DNA from: Halochromatium salexigens
GTDB taxonomy: Bacteria > Pseudomonadota > Gammaproteobacteria > Chromatiales > Chromatiaceae
Direction: 5' to 3'
Assembly (NCBI RefSeq): GCF_016653295.1
Contig: NZ_NHSF01000022.1
Location: forward strand, 1 to 37,457
DNA length: 37,457 nt
Shown here in pieces: positions 25,297 to 33,447 of the stretch (the first letter of the stretch is position 1; the number at the start of each line of letters is the position of its first letter). Below the pieces are notes generated by a model. That model was not told the DNA's origin. It saw only the letters and a program-made list of their open reading frames with translations, and did not search any database. Both the position numbers and the translations under genes were made by a program.

Positions 25297-25551
25297 ATGA
25301 CGCTCGCCGAAACCATCTACCAGAAAGGCCTGACCCTGCCGCCCGAGAAGGCGCGCGAGGTGCTCGACTTCTTCAAGGACCGCCCAGGCGTTACCGAGGC
25401 TGATAGCGACAGAGGCGCTGCCAAGCGAAGATCGCTACTCGAAGTCTTCGAGGAAGCAGGCCTGGTCGGCTGCCTGGAGACAGACGAACAGTTATCGACC
25501 ACCTATAAGGCGCAGCTTGACTTCTCACAGAAGCACGGTGGGCCAGTATGA
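25297..25551 (+). CDS. VapB-like antitoxin, partner of a broken PIN toxin
   Basis: The 84-residue protein begins MTLAETIYQKGLTLPPEKAR, the type of small antitoxin (DUF2281-like, VapB role) that pairs with PIN nucleases. It has an amphipathic middle and acidic tail. It is 12 bp after hsdS and overlaps the toxin start by 4 bp (ATGA). The toxin is disrupted, so the antitoxin is an orphan. Confidence 0.7.
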   Translation: MTLAETIYQKGLTLPPEKAREVLDFFKDRPGVTEADSDRGAAKRRSLLEVFEEAGLVGCLETDEQLSTTYKAQLDFSQKHGGPV

Positions 25552-25701
25552 TCATCATCGACACCGGGTTCTGGTTCGGCCTGATGGACCGCCGCGATCA
25601 ATACCACAAACTCTGCCGTCGATTTCTCGCACTTTCTTACCTATCGGTGGAAGAACACCAAGCCGTTTACCAATCTGCTTGCCTTTCCCGCCAAGGGTTA
25701 A
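25548..25701 (+). pseudogene. VapC/PIN-domain toxin pseudogene, internally deleted
   Basis: The start reads MIIIDTGFWFGLMDRRDQYH, the N-terminal PIN motif with catalytic Asp5. After about 28 codons the frame shifts. Bases from about 25630 to the stop at 25699-25701 read HFLTYRWKNTKPFTNLLAF in another frame, a typical PIN C-terminus (…YRWKN-KPF-NLL). About 90 internal residues are lost. The first frame ends artificially at 25742. The toxin cannot be functional. Confidence 0.72.
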
Positions 25702-25738
25702 CGCGAGCTTGCATACAGATTCATTTTGGGAGCGGGAT

Positions 25739-25984
25739 GTGACCACACAGAAGATCAGTCGCGAACAGGTAAAGGCAGAGATCGATCAACTCGATAGCGA
25801 GTATTTGGGACTCGCCTATCGGGTGATTCGCCAGTTTCCTCGTCGAGCGGAACAGCGACAGCGCCCCGGCAAGCCAACTTTTTCGCGACGTTGGCTAGGC
25901 AAGCTTCAAAAGCCATCCTTCAGTGAACAAGCGATGCAGGAAAACCCCAAGTTGGCCTATCTTGCTAAGCGGTATGGGCTATGA
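25739..25984 (+). CDS. Small antitoxin-like hypothetical protein
   Basis: The 81-residue protein reads VTTQKISREQVKAEIDQLDS and then GLAYRVIRQFPRRAEQRQRP, ending KLAYLAKRYGL. GTG 25739 with GGGAG upstream is chosen because the frame upstream comes from the vapC region. The N-terminal helix resembles small DNA-binding or antitoxin proteins that precede toxin genes. It is 37 bp before the DUF433 gene. Specific function is not assigned. Confidence 0.5.
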   Translation: MTTQKISREQVKAEIDQLDSEYLGLAYRVIRQFPRRAEQRQRPGKPTFSRRWLGKLQKPSFSEQAMQENPKLAYLAKRYGL

Positions 25985-26021
25985 GGGGCCGGACTATGAA
26001 TCTCCCCTTGGAGACATCGTC

Positions 26022-26246
26022 ATGACCGACTTAGCACGCATCACCGTTGATCCCGAGGTCTGCGGAGGTCGACCATGTATTCGAGGCCTGCGGGTGCGCG
26101 TCAAGGATATTTTGGACATGCTTGCAGCGGGTGCCTCGCGCGACGAGATCTTGGCGGATTATCCGTACTTGGAAGACGCTGACATCACCGCCGCACTCAA
26201 CTACGCAGCGGCCCAAACCGACCACCTGATCTTGCGAGTCGCCTGA
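26022..26246 (+). CDS. DUF433 antitoxin-like protein
   Basis: The 74-residue protein contains RITVDPEVCGGRPCIRGLRV and ILADYPYLEDADITAALNYA, the complete DUF433 domain. DUF433 proteins are antitoxins or regulators that are usually followed by a DUF5615 PIN-like toxin. Here the toxin is cut to about 12 codons. GGAG lies before the ATG at 26022. Probably an orphan antitoxin. Confidence 0.78.
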   Translation: MTDLARITVDPEVCGGRPCIRGLRVRVKDILDMLAAGASRDEILADYPYLEDADITAALNYAAAQTDHLILRVA

Positions 26247-26248
26247 TC

Positions 26249-26299
26249 GTGAACGTTCTGGTGGACGCTCAATTACCTCCGGCGGAGGGCTACCCATGA
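26249..26299 (+). pseudogene. DUF5615 PIN-like toxin remnant (about 12 codons)
   Basis: GTG at 26249 starts VNVLVDAQLPPA, the invariant N-terminal motif of DUF5615 toxins with its catalytic-site aspartate. The frame stops at 26299 after four more codons. The stop overlaps the hsdR start (ATGA). The position right after DUF433 is where the toxin should be. The body of the toxin is gone. Confidence 0.65.
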
Positions 26300-29200
26300 C
26301 CAACTTCGCCTTCCTGCCACCCGAGTTCCGCGACATTCAGGCGTCCGCAACCAAGGCAGAAGGCCACATCTGGAGCGATCCCCGCGCCGCCTGCTTCCAT
26401 GCCCGCTTCGCGCTCGAGGCCATCGTCCATTGGCTCTACCGCCATGACCGCGACCTGCAGCTTCCCTACGACAACAACCTCGGCGCGCTGCTGCACGCGA
26501 CCAGCTTCCAGAACCTAGTCCCACAGTCGGTCTACCTGAAGACCCGGCTGATCCAGCAGCAAGGCAACGAGGCCGTCCACAATCCACGCCCAGTGCGCGA
26601 GCAGGACGCGCTGCAGGTGGTCAAAGAGCTCCATCACGTCTGCTATTGGCTGGTCCGCACCTATTCACCAGGGGCTTCCCGCGACTGTGCGGCCTGGAAA
26701 GACGCGCGCGTCCCGCCCGCCCTCAGCAGCCACGAGGTCGTCCCGCGCCAGGAGCTGGAAGCCCTGGAGGCCAGGCTCGCAGAGCAGACCACCGAGGCGC
26801 TGAAACGCCAACAACAACGCGATGCACTGGACACCGAGATCCAGGCCCTGCGCCATCAGCTCGCCGAGGTCCGCGCCGCCGCCGAGCAGGTGCCCGACGA
26901 CCACGACTACTCCGAGGTCGAGACCCGCTCGCACCTGATCGACATCGAGCTACAGCGCGCCGGCTGGGCGCTCGATCCGACCCCCGGCAGCCACAAGGTT
27001 CGCGAGGTCGAGGTCACCGGCATGCCCATCGGCGTGGACTCTGGCACGGGCCTCGGCTACGCCGACTATGTGCTCTGGGGCGATGATGGCCAACCGCTGG
27101 CGGTGATCGAGGCCAAGAAGACCAGCCTCGACCCGCACGCCGGCCAGCAGCAGGCCAAGCTCTATGCCGATTGCCTGGAGCAGATGCACGGCCAGCGCCC
27201 GCTGATTATCACCTCCAACGGCTACAGCACCTGGCTCTGGGACGACCAAGCCTATCCGCCACGCCAGATCGCCGGCTTCTACAGCAAGGACGCCCTGAGC
27301 CGACTCATCATCCGCCGCAGCCAACGCCAGGCGCTGGACGTGGCGCAGGTGAAGGATGCCATCGCCGGGCGCTACTACCAGAAGCGCGCCATCGGCAGCC
27401 TCTGTGCGTTGTTCACCGCCGCCCGGCGCAAGGCGCTCCTGGTGATGGCCACCGGCACCGGCAAGACCCCCACCGCCATCGCCCTGGTCGATCTGCTGCA
27501 GCGCGCCGGCTGGGCCAAGCGGGTGCTGTTCCTGGCTGATCGCGTCTCCCTGGTCAAGCAGGCGTGCAACGCCTTCAAGGCGCACCTGCCCGACTCCAGC
27601 CCGGTCAATCTGGTCACCGAGAAGGACACCGAGGGCCGGGTCTACGTCTGCACCTATCCGACCATGATGGGCCTGATCAACGAGACCGCTGGCCACGAGG
27701 CCCGCTTCGGCGTCGGCCACTTCGACCTGATCATCATCGACGAGGCCCATCGCTCGGTCTATCAGAAGTACGGCGCGATCTTCCACTACTTCGACGCCCT
27801 GCTGGTCGGGCTCACCGCGACCCCGCGTGATGAGGTCGACAAGAACACCTATGCCCTGTTCGATCTGGAGCCAGGGGTGCCGACCGACGCCTATGAGCTG
27901 GAACAGGCGGTCAACGACGGCTTCTTGGTGCCGCCCAAAGTCCAGCAGGTCGATCTACGTTTCCCCCGCGAGGGCATCGACTACGACAGCTTGAGCGATG
28001 AGGAGAAGGCGCAATGGGAGGCGCTGGATTGGGGCGATGACGCCGACGACGCGACCTTGCCCGAGCGGGTCAATGCCGCCGCCATCAACAACTGGCTGTT
28101 CAACAAGGACACGGTCGACAAGGTGCTGCAGCACCTGATGGAGCACGGCCACCGCGTCGACGGCGGCGATCGGCTCGCCAAGACGCTGATCTTCGCCCGC
28201 AACCATGACCATGCCGTCTTCATCGAGCAGCGCTTCAACCATCACTACCCACACCTCAAGGGCCAGTTCGCGCGTGTCATCGATAACTATGCCAAGTACG
28301 CCCAGAGCCTGATCGACGACTTCGCCCAACCGGAGAAACTGCCGCAGATCGCGATCTCGGTCGACATGCTCGACACCGGCATCGACGTCCCCGAGATCGC
28401 CAACCTGGTCTTCTTCAAGCCGGTCTACTCGAAGATCAAGTTCTGGCAGATGATCGGTCGTGGCACCCGGCTCTGCCCAGACCTGTTCGGCCCCGGCGAA
28501 GACAAGCAGGACTTTCGCGTCTTCGACTTCTGCTTCAACTTCGATTTCTTCAAAGAGCATCCGGAGGGCATCAACGCCCGCGACAGCGCGCCGCTGGGCA
28601 CCCGATTGTTCCGGGCGCGTGTGCAGCTGCTCGGACATCTGCAGACCACCCCAGAGCTGGACCCCGACGCCGATCTACAGATCGCGCTGAGCGATAGCCT
28701 GCATGCCGAGGTGGCGGCGATGAACCGCGAGAACTTCATCGTGCGGATGCACCTGGAGCCGGTTGAGCGGTTCCAACAGCGCGCTGTCTGGGACGATCTC
28801 ACCGAGCAAGACCGCGAAACGCTGCAGCGCGAGATTGCCGGCCTGCCGTCCAAGATCGAGACCGATGATCTGGCGTCGCGACAGTTCGACCTGACTGCGC
28901 TGCGCATGCAGTTGGCCTTGGCCGAGACGGACACTGCCACCTTCGAGCGCCAACGCCAGCGCGTGGTCGAGATCGCGATGCTGCTGGAGGAGAAGCAGGC
29001 GATCCCAGCCGTTCAGAAACAACTCGCTTATCTCACAAGCCTGCAGGAGACGGACTTCTGGGAAGGCATCGGCCTCCCGCAGCTCGAGGAGCTACGCCTC
29101 CGCCTTCGGGGTCTGGTGCCGCTGCTCGACAAGAAGACGCGCAAAGTCGTCTACACCGACTTCAAAGACGAGATCCTCGGTGTGCGCGAGGAAGCGGCGG

Positions 29201-29712
29201 TGGCGGTGCCGCGCATGACCGGCGTGCAGTACGAGAAGAAGGTCAAGGCGTACCTGAACAGCCACCTGGACAACATCGTTATCCATCGGCTGCGCGCCAA
29301 TCTGCCACTGACGCCCACGGACCTCGAAAGTCTCGAAACCACGCTGATCAAGATCGGCGAAGACGACGGCAAGACGCTGCTCTCCGACCTCCTCGAGCGC
29401 AGTCGCGCGCCCTCATTGGTGCACTTCGTCCGCAGCCTCGTTGGCATGGACCGTCAGGCCGCTCAAGCCGCCTTCTCGCGATTCCTCAACGACCGCAGCC
29501 TAACCCCACCGCAGATGCGCTTCATCGAGCTGATCATCGACCAGCTCAGCGCACGCGGGATGATCGAGGCCGCCGCGCTCTACGAGCCGCCGTTCAGCCA
29601 TCTGCACGCGGGTGGACCGGACGAGTTGTTCGCAGGCCGGGAGAATGTGATCGACGGGGTCTTTGAGACGCTGAAGGCGTTGGAGCCAGAGCGGTTGACG
29701 GCAGCAGTCTGA
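26296..29712 (+). CDS. hsdR: Type I restriction endonuclease/translocase subunit
   Basis: The 1138-residue protein has an N-terminal DUF4145-like domain (about 1-120), a coiled coil and the HsdR N-terminal nuclease domain (D257 in GYADYVLW, E272-A-K274-K in VIEAKK). The SF2 translocase follows: Walker A ATGTGKT at 385-391, DEAH at 482-485, TATP at 507-510 and GRGTR near 721. The EcoEI-type C-terminal domain completes it. All key residues are present. It cuts unmethylated DNA after ATP-driven translocation, with HsdM and HsdS. The start overlaps the DUF5615 remnant. Length is normal for EcoEI-like HsdR. Confidence 0.92.
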   Translation: MTNFAFLPPEFRDIQASATKAEGHIWSDPRAACFHARFALEAIVHWLYRHDRDLQLPYDNNLGALLHATSFQNLVPQSVYLKTRLIQQQGNEAVHNPRPVREQDALQVVKELHHVCYWLVRTYSPGASRDCAAWKDARVPPALSSHEVVPRQELEALEARLAEQTTEALKRQQQRDALDTEIQALRHQLAEVRAAAEQVPDDHDYSEVETRSHLIDIELQRAGWALDPTPGSHKVREVEVTGMPIGVDSGTGLGYADYVLWGDDGQPLAVIEAKKTSLDPHAGQQQAKLYADCLEQMHGQRPLIITSNGYSTWLWDDQAYPPRQIAGFYSKDALSRLIIRRSQRQALDVAQVKDAIAGRYYQKRAIGSLCALFTAARRKALLVMATGTGKTPTAIALVDLLQRAGWAKRVLFLADRVSLVKQACNAFKAHLPDSSPVNLVTEKDTEGRVYVCTYPTMMGLINETAGHEARFGVGHFDLIIIDEAHRSVYQKYGAIFHYFDALLVGLTATPRDEVDKNTYALFDLEPGVPTDAYELEQAVNDGFLVPPKVQQVDLRFPREGIDYDSLSDEEKAQWEALDWGDDADDATLPERVNAAAINNWLFNKDTVDKVLQHLMEHGHRVDGGDRLAKTLIFARNHDHAVFIEQRFNHHYPHLKGQFARVIDNYAKYAQSLIDDFAQPEKLPQIAISVDMLDTGIDVPEIANLVFFKPVYSKIKFWQMIGRGTRLCPDLFGPGEDKQDFRVFDFCFNFDFFKEHPEGINARDSAPLGTRLFRARVQLLGHLQTTPELDPDADLQIALSDSLHAEVAAMNRENFIVRMHLEPVERFQQRAVWDDLTEQDRETLQREIAGLPSKIETDDLASRQFDLTALRMQLALAETDTATFERQRQRVVEIAMLLEEKQAIPAVQKQLAYLTSLQETDFWEGIGLPQLEELRLRLRGLVPLLDKKTRKVVYTDFKDEILGVREEAAVAVPRMTGVQYEKKVKAYLNSHLDNIVIHRLRANLPLTPTDLESLETTLIKIGEDDGKTLLSDLLERSRAPSLVHFVRSLVGMDRQAAQAAFSRFLNDRSLTPPQMRFIELIIDQLSARGMIEAAALYEPPFSHLHAGGPDELFAGRENVIDGVFETLKALEPERLTAAV

Positions 29713-29820
29713 CCACAAGCGCTACTCGTGAGGCATGGACAGGGGTAGGATGGGGGCCGGGTCCGTATATCCGCCTAGGGTGCACCACCAGATTAGCCAT
29801 ATCAGATGCTTCCTCAGAGA

Positions 29821-29845
29821 CTGTCCAAGAAGGGCGGTCTTTGAG
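29821..29845 (-). repeat. Right copy of the inverted repeat flanking the R-M island
   Basis: The sequence is the inverted counterpart of 20778-20802 (23 of 25 bases). It also forms a local hairpin with 29813-29821 (9-bp arms CTCAGAGAC and GTCTTTGAG, one non-Watson-Crick pair, 15-base loop). It lies between hsdR and the tRNA gene. No other feature is seen in 29713-29930. Confidence 0.55.
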
Positions 29846-29930
29846 TCGCCCCCTGACCGACGACAACCAAGGACACAATAGGAAAAAATCGAGGCGGGAC
29901 AAGGCAACTGGCTGCAAGCCCCTGATTTTA

Positions 29931-30006
<76 letters not shown>

Positions 30007-30093
30007 AAGGAGGATAAGTAGTTAAGCTGCAGAGCCTAGCCGACTATCTTAGGCGATGAGGAGTCGCGACAACAAGGGCTTTGTTCAGACCGT

Positions 30094-30420
30094 TCAATGC
30101 GGCGAGACCAGCTTCAAGCCGACAATGCCGACAACAATCAGCCCAACGAAGAAAAAGCGCGCCAGGGTTGCCGGCTCGCTGAACACCAACAGGCCGATGA
30201 CGAAAGCCCCCACCGCGCCGATGCCCGTCCAGATCGCATAGGCGGTGCCCATCGGAATCGTGCGTTGGGCGAACAGCAGCAGTGTGCCGCTACCGAGCAC
30301 CGAGAACAGGCTGAAGCTCAGCCAGCCCCAGCGCAGTCCGTTGTCGGAGAGTCCAAGCTTGAGGCCAACGGGCCAGCCCCACTCAAAGATCCCGGCGATG
30401 AGGAGCGCAATCCAGGCCAT
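30094..30420 (-). CDS. sugE: Small multidrug-resistance family exporter, SugE/Gdx type
   Basis: The 108-residue protein has four transmembrane helices. It has the catalytic glutamate E13 in AGIFEWGWPVGLK and the GTAYAIWTGIGAVGA motif of SugE/Gdx guanidinium exporters. The W-G-W context differs slightly from classical EmrE. The start at 30420 is chosen because earlier residues in this frame are not protein-like and the family starts here. No clear guanidine riboswitch was recognised in the leader. The 284-bp gap to cobH holds no other feature I can support. Confidence 0.85.
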   Translation of the reverse strand: MAWIALLIAGIFEWGWPVGLKLGLSDNGLRWGWLSFSLFSVLGSGTLLLFAQRTIPMGTAYAIWTGIGAVGAFVIGLLVFSEPATLARFFFVGLIVVGIVGLKLVSPH

Positions 30421-30704
30421 ACCTGCATCGGGGTCGAGAAGCCCACTCAGAGATGAGAATGTATGGCTATCATAACTGGTATGAAGTGAAGCGTGCGGGC
30501 CAAGCAACAGCAACAAGGCATGTCCTAGCGCACGGCAGTTCAACGCCACTGCCGCCCACCTCGTCTGTGCTTCGGCGGTCGCAAGCGGTATAGTGCCGAC
30601 ACCGCGAGGCACCTGGCGCTGGTCAGTCTGCCGTTTTCACCCTCCGTACCTTGCCGAGGGACGATTCCACCAGTGGCGCCCCCGCGCCTGCCTGGGAGCC
30701 GATC

Positions 30705-31331
30705 ATGTTCGACTACAACCGCGACGGTGCCGCGATCTACCGCGAGTCCTTCGCTATCATTCGCGCCGAGGCCGATCTAGCGCGCTTTCCCGCTGATTTG
30801 GAGTCGGTTGCGGTGCGTGTCGTCCATGCCTGTGGTATGCCCGACGCCGCCGACGATCTGGCCTTTTCCGTCGATGCTGGCGCCATCGGGCGCGCGGCGC
30901 TCACTGCTGGTGCAACGGTGCTCTGCGATAGTCTTATGGTGGCCGAAGGTGTGATCCGCGCGCGTCTGCCGGCAAACAATCCAGTCCGCTGCACCCTCGC
31001 TGATCCGCGGGTTCCGGCCCTGGCGGCGCAACTCGACAACACCCGGACCGCAGCCGCGTTGGAGTTGTGGCGCCCAGATCTCGAGGGCGCAATCGCGGTC
31101 ATCGGCAATGCACCGACCGCCTTGTTCCGACTGCTGGAGATGCTCGATGAGGGCGCGCCGCGGCCGGCGCTGATTCTTGGCTTTCCTGTCGGCTTCGTCG
31201 GTGCCGCCGAGTCCAAGGCGGCGCTCGCCGCGGACAGTCGCGGCGTGCCCTATCTAACCCTGAACGGGCGCCGCGGCGGCAGTGCGATGGCGGCGGCGGC
31301 GGTCAATGCGCTGGCGCGAACGGAGCTGTAA
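30705..31331 (+). CDS. cobH: Precorrin-8X methylmutase
   Basis: The 208-residue protein converts precorrin-8X to hydrogenobyrinic acid in cobalamin synthesis. It has the catalytic histidine H41 in [10 protein letters not shown]. It also has conserved [20 protein letters not shown] and [16 protein letters not shown] segments, and its length is normal. GGGAG lies before the ATG at 30705. It is followed 100 bp later by cobM on the same strand. Confidence 0.9.
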   Translation: MFDYNRDGAAIYRESFAIIRAEADLARFPADLESVAVRVVHACGMPDAADDLAFSVDAGAIGRAALTAGATVLCDSLMVAEGVIRARLPANNPVRCTLADPRVPALAAQLDNTRTAAALELWRPDLEGAIAVIGNAPTALFRLLEMLDEGAPRPALILGFPVGFVGAAESKAALAADSRGVPYLTLNGRRGGSAMAAAAVNALARTEL

Positions 31332-31431
31332 GCGATGTTCGCGAGGCAGCTGAGTCGGACGGGCCGCGCCACTTTGAGAGCCTTGGGACCTAGGCAACGG
31401 CATTATAGGAAGTGCCGGTCTTTGCTCCAGC

Positions 31432-32256
31432 ATGCAAGCCGCAACGTCGGTCGCCGTCATGGGTAAGGTTTGGTTCGTCGGTGCCGGCCCTGGTGCGCCG
31501 GATTTGATCACGGTGCGCGGCACACAGCTGCTGGCCGAAGCCGGAGCCATCCTCTACACCGGCTCGCTGGTGGCCGAAACGGCGTTGCAATGGGCGCGGC
31601 CAGACTGCGAGATCGCCGACTCTAAATCTATGCATCTCGAGCAGGTCGGCGCCTGGCTGCTGGAGAGGGTGCAGTCTCACAAGATCGTGGTGCGGCTGCA
31701 GACGGGCGATCCATCGCTCTACGGCGTGCTCCCCGAGGTGGCAAGGCCGCTGGATGAGGCTCAGATCCCGGTGGGAATCTGTCCCGGCGTCTCCTCCGCC
31801 TTCGCGGCTGCAGCCGCAGCTGGTGAATGTATGACCCTGCCCGAGGTCACGCAGACGGTGATCTTCACGCGCCTGGCCGGGCGCACCCCGATGCCCTCCG
31901 GCGAATCCTTGGCTGGACTCGCCGCGCATGGCTCCTCGCTGTGCATCTTCCTCTCGATCGAACGCATCGCCGAGGTCGCCGAGATCCTGCAGGGCGCGGG
32001 CTGGGCGGCGACGGCGCCGGTCGTGGTCGTGCACAAGGCGACCTGGCCCGATGAGGAACAGGTGCTACGCGGCACCGTTGCGGACATCGCAGCGCGCTGC
32101 CGCGCCGCCGGGATCGAGCGCCAGGCGATGATCCTGGTCAGCCCGGCGCTCGGCGCCCGCCAGCGCGCCGAACTCAAACCGTCAAAGCTCTATGACGCCG
32201 CTTTCCCGCGCCGCTTCCGGCCGCGTTCGCAAAGCAGTCGCGGAGAGGGTGGCTAG
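31432..32256 (+). CDS. cobM: Precorrin-4 C11-methyltransferase
   Basis: The tetrapyrrole methylase has the opening VWFVGAGPGAPDLITVRG, the middle VVRLQTGDPSLYGVLPE, and GICPGVSSAFAAAAAAG with substrate-binding motifs. It is CobM/CbiF type, adding the C11 methyl group with S-adenosylmethionine. Starts at 31432 or 31459 are both possible. The second begins right at the conserved fold and neither has a good ribosome binding site. The stop shares the palindrome CTAG with the stop of the opposite cobF gene. Confidence 0.88.
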   Translation: MQAATSVAVMGKVWFVGAGPGAPDLITVRGTQLLAEAGAILYTGSLVAETALQWARPDCEIADSKSMHLEQVGAWLLERVQSHKIVVRLQTGDPSLYGVLPEVARPLDEAQIPVGICPGVSSAFAAAAAAGECMTLPEVTQTVIFTRLAGRTPMPSGESLAGLAAHGSSLCIFLSIERIAEVAEILQGAGWAATAPVVVVHKATWPDEEQVLRGTVADIAARCRAAGIERQAMILVSPALGARQRAELKPSKLYDAAFPRRFRPRSQSSRGEGG

Positions 32257-33020
32257 CGTCGGCGCAGCAGATAGGTATCCATGATCCAGCCCTTTTCCTC
32301 GCGCAGACGCTCGCGCAGTGCGAGTAGCTCCTCGAGCACCTCATCCAACGGTCCGGCGGCCAGGGCCTGGTCCCCGCAGCCGAGGTACGCCCCCCAGTAG
32401 ATCTCGAGATCCTGGTCGGTGAGGTGCTGGAATTCAGCGTTGTTATCCAACATCACGACGCTGTTGCGGATCGCGCGCGGGTCCTGCTGGCGAATCGCGC
32501 GACCGGTGGTAATGGCAATGGGCTCGCCGACACGGTTGACCGGGATACGGTGCGCGGCCGTCAGCGCTTGCACGGCGGTGATGCCAGGGATCACGACTAA
32601 TTCCAGCCGTTCGGGCGCCGCAGCCACTAAGTCGCTAATCAGGCTCACGGTTTGATCGTACAGCGACGGATCGCCCCAAATCAGGAAGGCGCCGCGCTCG
32701 CCCTCGGCCAGCTCCTGCTCGATCATCTCGGCGATCAGCACGCGCTTGCGCTCGTGCCACTGTTGCACCCCTTCGCGGTAGCCGTTCGCATCCATGCATC
32801 GCGGCGGGCTCGCGCGGGTGACCAAGCGCGGGTTCGCGTTCGGCAGGTAGCGCGCCAGGATCGTGCGGCGAGCCTCGATGAGTTCATCCTTACCGCGGCC
32901 TTCCTTCTCCAGCATGAAGAAACAGTCGGTCGTGCGCAGCGCCTCGACGGCCTGCATGGTCAGGTATTCGGGCCCGCCGGGGCCAATGCCGATCAGAGAG
33001 AGGGTTTTCATGCGGTACAT
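32253..33020 (-). CDS. cobF: Precorrin-6A synthase (deacetylating)
   Basis: The 255-residue methylase contains SLIGIGPGGPEYLTMQAVEA, FLIWGDPSLYDQTVSLISD and VVIPGITAVQALTAAHRIP, the CobF layout. CobF methylates C1 and removes the acetyl group in the aerobic (late cobalt) pathway. The anaerobic route uses CbiD instead. The start could be 33020 or 33011. It is convergent with cobM, and their stop codons overlap by 4 bp at CTAG. Confidence 0.85.
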   Translation of the reverse strand: MYRMKTLSLIGIGPGGPEYLTMQAVEALRTTDCFFMLEKEGRGKDELIEARRTILARYLPNANPRLVTRASPPRCMDANGYREGVQQWHERKRVLIAEMIEQELAEGERGAFLIWGDPSLYDQTVSLISDLVAAAPERLELVVIPGITAVQALTAAHRIPVNRVGEPIAITTGRAIRQQDPRAIRNSVVMLDNNAEFQHLTDQDLEIYWGAYLGCGDQALAAGPLDEVLEELLALRERLREEKGWIMDTYLLRRR

Positions 33021-33039
33021 TATGCGGCAGTCCGCTGGC

Positions 33040-33172
33040 CAGTGCCTCTACAGCGGTTGTTGACTTTGGTGTCGAAGGCCTGGATCGGGCCGCTCCCGCG
33101 CCGGGGTTGGTCACCGAGCTTGAGCAGCGGGAGGCAGGCGTCGCCGACATGCCCCATGAGACTGGCCTAAGC
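33040..33172 (+). promoter_or_regulatory. Possible degenerate cobalamin riboswitch
   Basis: The plus strand resembles the core of this riboswitch class. GGTG is followed by a GCTCCCGCGCCGG stretch (compare GCTGCCCCCGCAACGG), then GGGAGGC (compare GGGAAGGC). A B12-box-like end GCCCCATGAGACTGGCC follows (compare AGCCAGGAGACCTGCC). Several conserved positions differ, so this could be a variant, a decayed copy or chance. It would act on the downstream DUF4914-transporter operon, next to cobalamin genes. Confidence 0.35.
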
Positions 33173-33235
33173 GCGGCACTCACGGCGACCCATGCTATGC
33201 TACGGCAATCCCGGTTAACTGGTTCGGCCACCATT

Positions 33236-33287
33236 CATCGAAAAATTCGAATGATAAGAAGATTTTTTTCGAATATATTCTCGAATC
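33236..33287. repeat. AT-rich block with four TCGAA motifs
   Basis: In an otherwise GC-rich region, about 50 bases are mostly A/T. They contain TCGAA at 33238, 33247, 33269 and 33281, two of them in palindromic context (ATTCGAAT). TATATT at 33274-33279 could be a -10 element. The arrangement looks like an operator/promoter for the DUF4914 gene. The regulator is unknown. Confidence 0.45.
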
Positions 33288-33394
33288 ACCCGGCGATGAC
33301 TGTCGATCTGATCGAGTCACGCCAACCGCCAGAGACGTGACCGGGACCGCCATTCCACGGCAGCCCAGCCTACGCCGGGCTTTCGGTGAGGCCG

Positions 33395-33434
33395 CCTTCC
33401 GCGCTTGCGTCTGACCTTCCGCGCCTGCGTCTGA
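33395..33434 (+). repeat. 20-bp tandem repeat before the DUF4914 gene
   Basis: Two adjacent 20-bp units (CCTTCCGCGC-T/C-TGCGTCTGA) differ at one base. They end 13 bp before the ATG at 33448, next to the Shine-Dalgarno. Probably a local slippage duplication in the leader. Confidence 0.7.
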
Positions 33435-33447
33435 ATTGAGGTCAAGT

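Larger units (their letters stand above)
33021..33447. other. 427-bp intergenic region with regulatory repeats
   Basis: The gap between the divergent cobF and DUF4914 genes holds three listed features: a possible cobalamin-riboswitch-like stretch, an AT-rich TCGAA block and a 20-bp tandem repeat. The short frames in it (for example 33107-33340) do not look coding. GAGG at about 33437-33440 is the ribosome binding site of the DUF4914 gene. Confidence 0.6.

Noticed and set aside
30421-30704. Guanidine riboswitch before sugE
   Set aside because: The ACGR hairpin pair or ykkC core was not recognised in the leader.
33107-33340. 77-codon frame in the cobF-DUF4914 gap
   Set aside because: Runs through the AT-rich block and the riboswitch-like stretch. 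No conserved features.
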